A stretch of DNA of 6,439 bases from Methanobacteriota archaeon (lineage in GTDB: Archaea > Thermoplasmatota > Thermoplasmata > RBG-16-68-12): contig VBMR01000044.1 in NCBI GenBank assembly GCA_005878325.1, positions 1-6,439 of the forward strand, given 5' to 3'. The stretch's first letter is position 1. Each line of letters begins with the position of its first letter. A program made the translations under genes and the position numbers. Of the stretch, positions 5,405 to 6,439 are shown in pieces. The notes under the pieces are model-generated. The model was not told the DNA's origin. It made no database searches and saw only the letters and a program-made list of their open reading frames with translations.

Positions 5405-6439
5405 GTGGCCACGGAAGGCGGTATTCGAATCACCAAGGAACTCCGGGTCTCCCCGAGCGACCTCACGGAACTCATCGTGAGTTTGGGCGGTGTCAAGTTC
5501 TGGATCGTGGCCGTCGCGCCACTCTACATCGGCTGGGTGCTCGCATGGCCGGCTCCGTCCCGACATCTCTTCATCGATGACCTGCGAGTCGTCTTGGGGA
5601 TCGTCGTCGTCGGCCCCCTGTTGGGGACGTTCACCCTTCTCCTGAATGTTTACTACGACATGCAGACGACGGATCGGGTGAATCCCCGCAAACGGTATGT
5701 CCAGGTCGTCCAGGAGTTGATCGGAGAGGGACTGATGGAGCCGGACACCCTGCTCATGGCGTCTCTCGGATTCGCCGCGACCGGCCTTGTCCTCGCGGCC
5801 TATGTCTCGGGGAGCCTCGTCGGATACGATTCGACCGAGCCGAGTGGCCCGCTGACCTCGCTCGTCGGGACGTACGGATTTCTCCTGCTCTCGATTCTCA
5901 TGATCCTCCTGTCCTTCGCTTACTCCGTCCCGCGGGTCCACTGGAAAGGAGTCGCGGGAATGGACCTAGTGACGAACATGATCGGTTTCGGCGTCCTATG
6001 CCCTCTTTGCGGGTGGTCCTTGATCCGGCCGATTGAGACGGCGCCGTGGTGGTTCATCGCAACGATCGCCCTCTTTCTCGGCGCGTTGTACGCACCCACC
6101 ACGGCGTCCGACTTCGCCGCGGATCGCACCTTCGGGATCCGCACGATGGCCGTCCGTCTCGGCGTGACTCGGACCCTTCTCCTCGGCTTCGGGTTGCAAG
6201 TCCTGTCCGTCGCCGTGCTCGCCCTCGGCTGGAGCCAGCGGTGGTTTCCGTTCGACAGGGGGGCCTATCAAGGGATGGGGGAACTCTGGCCGTTCCTCGG
6301 TCTGCAGGTTCTGTTCTACGTGCTCTTCTTGCGGCGCGCGACGGTGGGACGGATCTGGGCGCTCCTCCTGTTCCTCTCGATCCTCCAGGGACTCGGGGTG
6401 CTGCTGATGCTTTGGCGGTTCGTCGGCCAGAGGACGTGG
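5405..6439 (+). CDS. UbiA-family prenyltransferase (runs off right edge)
   Basis: The frame from GTG 5405 is open for 345 codons to the window end and is probably nearly complete (family usual 280-320 aa). GTG is the only usual start codon between the in-frame TGA at 5357 and the conserved N-terminal FWIVAVAPLYIG segment. About nine membrane helices can be seen (near 31-48, 62-82, 117-135, 154-172, 190-206, 213-231, 256-275, 292-309, 315-337). The first prenyl-diphosphate/Mg2+ motif is N81-V-Y-Y-D85-M-Q-T-T-D90-R-V-N-P; the second is D236-F-A-A-D240 followed by RTFGIRTMAVRLG, a close match to the family DxxxDxxxGxxTLPVxLG. UbiA enzymes move an isoprenoid chain onto an aromatic, lipid or polyene acceptor in the membrane. 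Archaeal options include digeranylgeranylglyceryl phosphate synthase, a quinone prenyltransferase or a lycopene elongase; the sequence does not decide. The first motif has one residue more than usual between its acids (DxxxxD rather than DxxxD). Confidence 0.85.
   Translation, partial: MATEGGIRITKELRVSPSDLTELIVSLGGVKFWIVAVAPLYIGWVLAWPAPSRHLFIDDLRVVLGIVVVGPLLGTFTLLLNVYYDMQTTDRVNPRKRYVQVVQELIGEGLMEPDTLLMASLGFAATGLVLAAYVSGSLVGYDSTEPSGPLTSLVGTYGFLLLSILMILLSFAYSVPRVHWKGVAGMDLVTNMIGFGVLCPLCGWSLIRPIETAPWWFIATIALFLGALYAPTTASDFAADRTFGIRTMAVRLGVTRTLLLGFGLQVLSVAVLALGWSQRWFPFDRGAYQGMGELWPFLGLQVLFYVLFLRRATVGRIWALLLFLSILQGLGVLLMLWRFVGQRTW

Noticed and set aside
1..6439. CRISPR arrays, insertion sequences, inteins or tRNA-linked integration (attachment) repeats.
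   Set aside because: No regularly spaced direct repeats or transposase-like frames were seen, no second copy of the tRNA 3' end was noticed, and the protein genes look like ordinary chromosomal ones.

Overview
The window looks like archaeal chromosome with high G+C. The tRNA gene does not encode its CCA end. It and at least one protein gene have a TATA box about 27 nt upstream of the mature 5' end or start codon, so the protein gene's transcript is probably leaderless. The MscS-type channel has an N-terminal ectodomain of a kind common in archaeal envelope proteins. A Thermoplasmatota-like euryarchaeon is my best guess, but no phylogenetic marker here proves it.

Layout from left to right. 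A minus-strand GNAT acetyltransferase runs off the left edge (360 to 1). Directly upstream on the same strand is tRNA-Ser(GCU) at 385-467, with its own promoter at 491-506. A plus-strand MFS transporter starts at 563; its frame breaks near 1430-1443 and it ends at 1547. Converging on it is an intact minus-strand MscS-family mechanosensitive channel (1581-3191). Its TATA box sits inside an inverted repeat in the 150-nt divergent intergenic region. On the other side of that region a plus-strand bifunctional trehalose-6-phosphate synthase/phosphatase starts at 3342. Its synthase half is complete. Its phosphatase half is interrupted near 5147-5152, where about 50 expected residues are missing and the frame changes; the end of the domain resumes at 5149-5364. 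A UbiA-family prenyltransferase starts at a GTG at 5405 and runs off the right edge.

The clearest functional theme is osmotic balance. The enzyme that makes the compatible solute trehalose is divergent from a channel of the type that releases solutes on hypo-osmotic shock, and the two share a regulatory region. The prenyltransferase (membrane lipid, quinone or carotenoid chemistry) and the MFS exporter are other envelope functions, with no shown link to that pair.

The main oddity is that two genes, the MFS transporter and the phosphatase half of the trehalose enzyme, carry the same kind of lesion: a frame change of the same sense together with apparent loss of a domain segment. Either these genes are decaying or the assembly has lost short segments. 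I found no CRISPR array, insertion sequence or clearly new multi-gene system.
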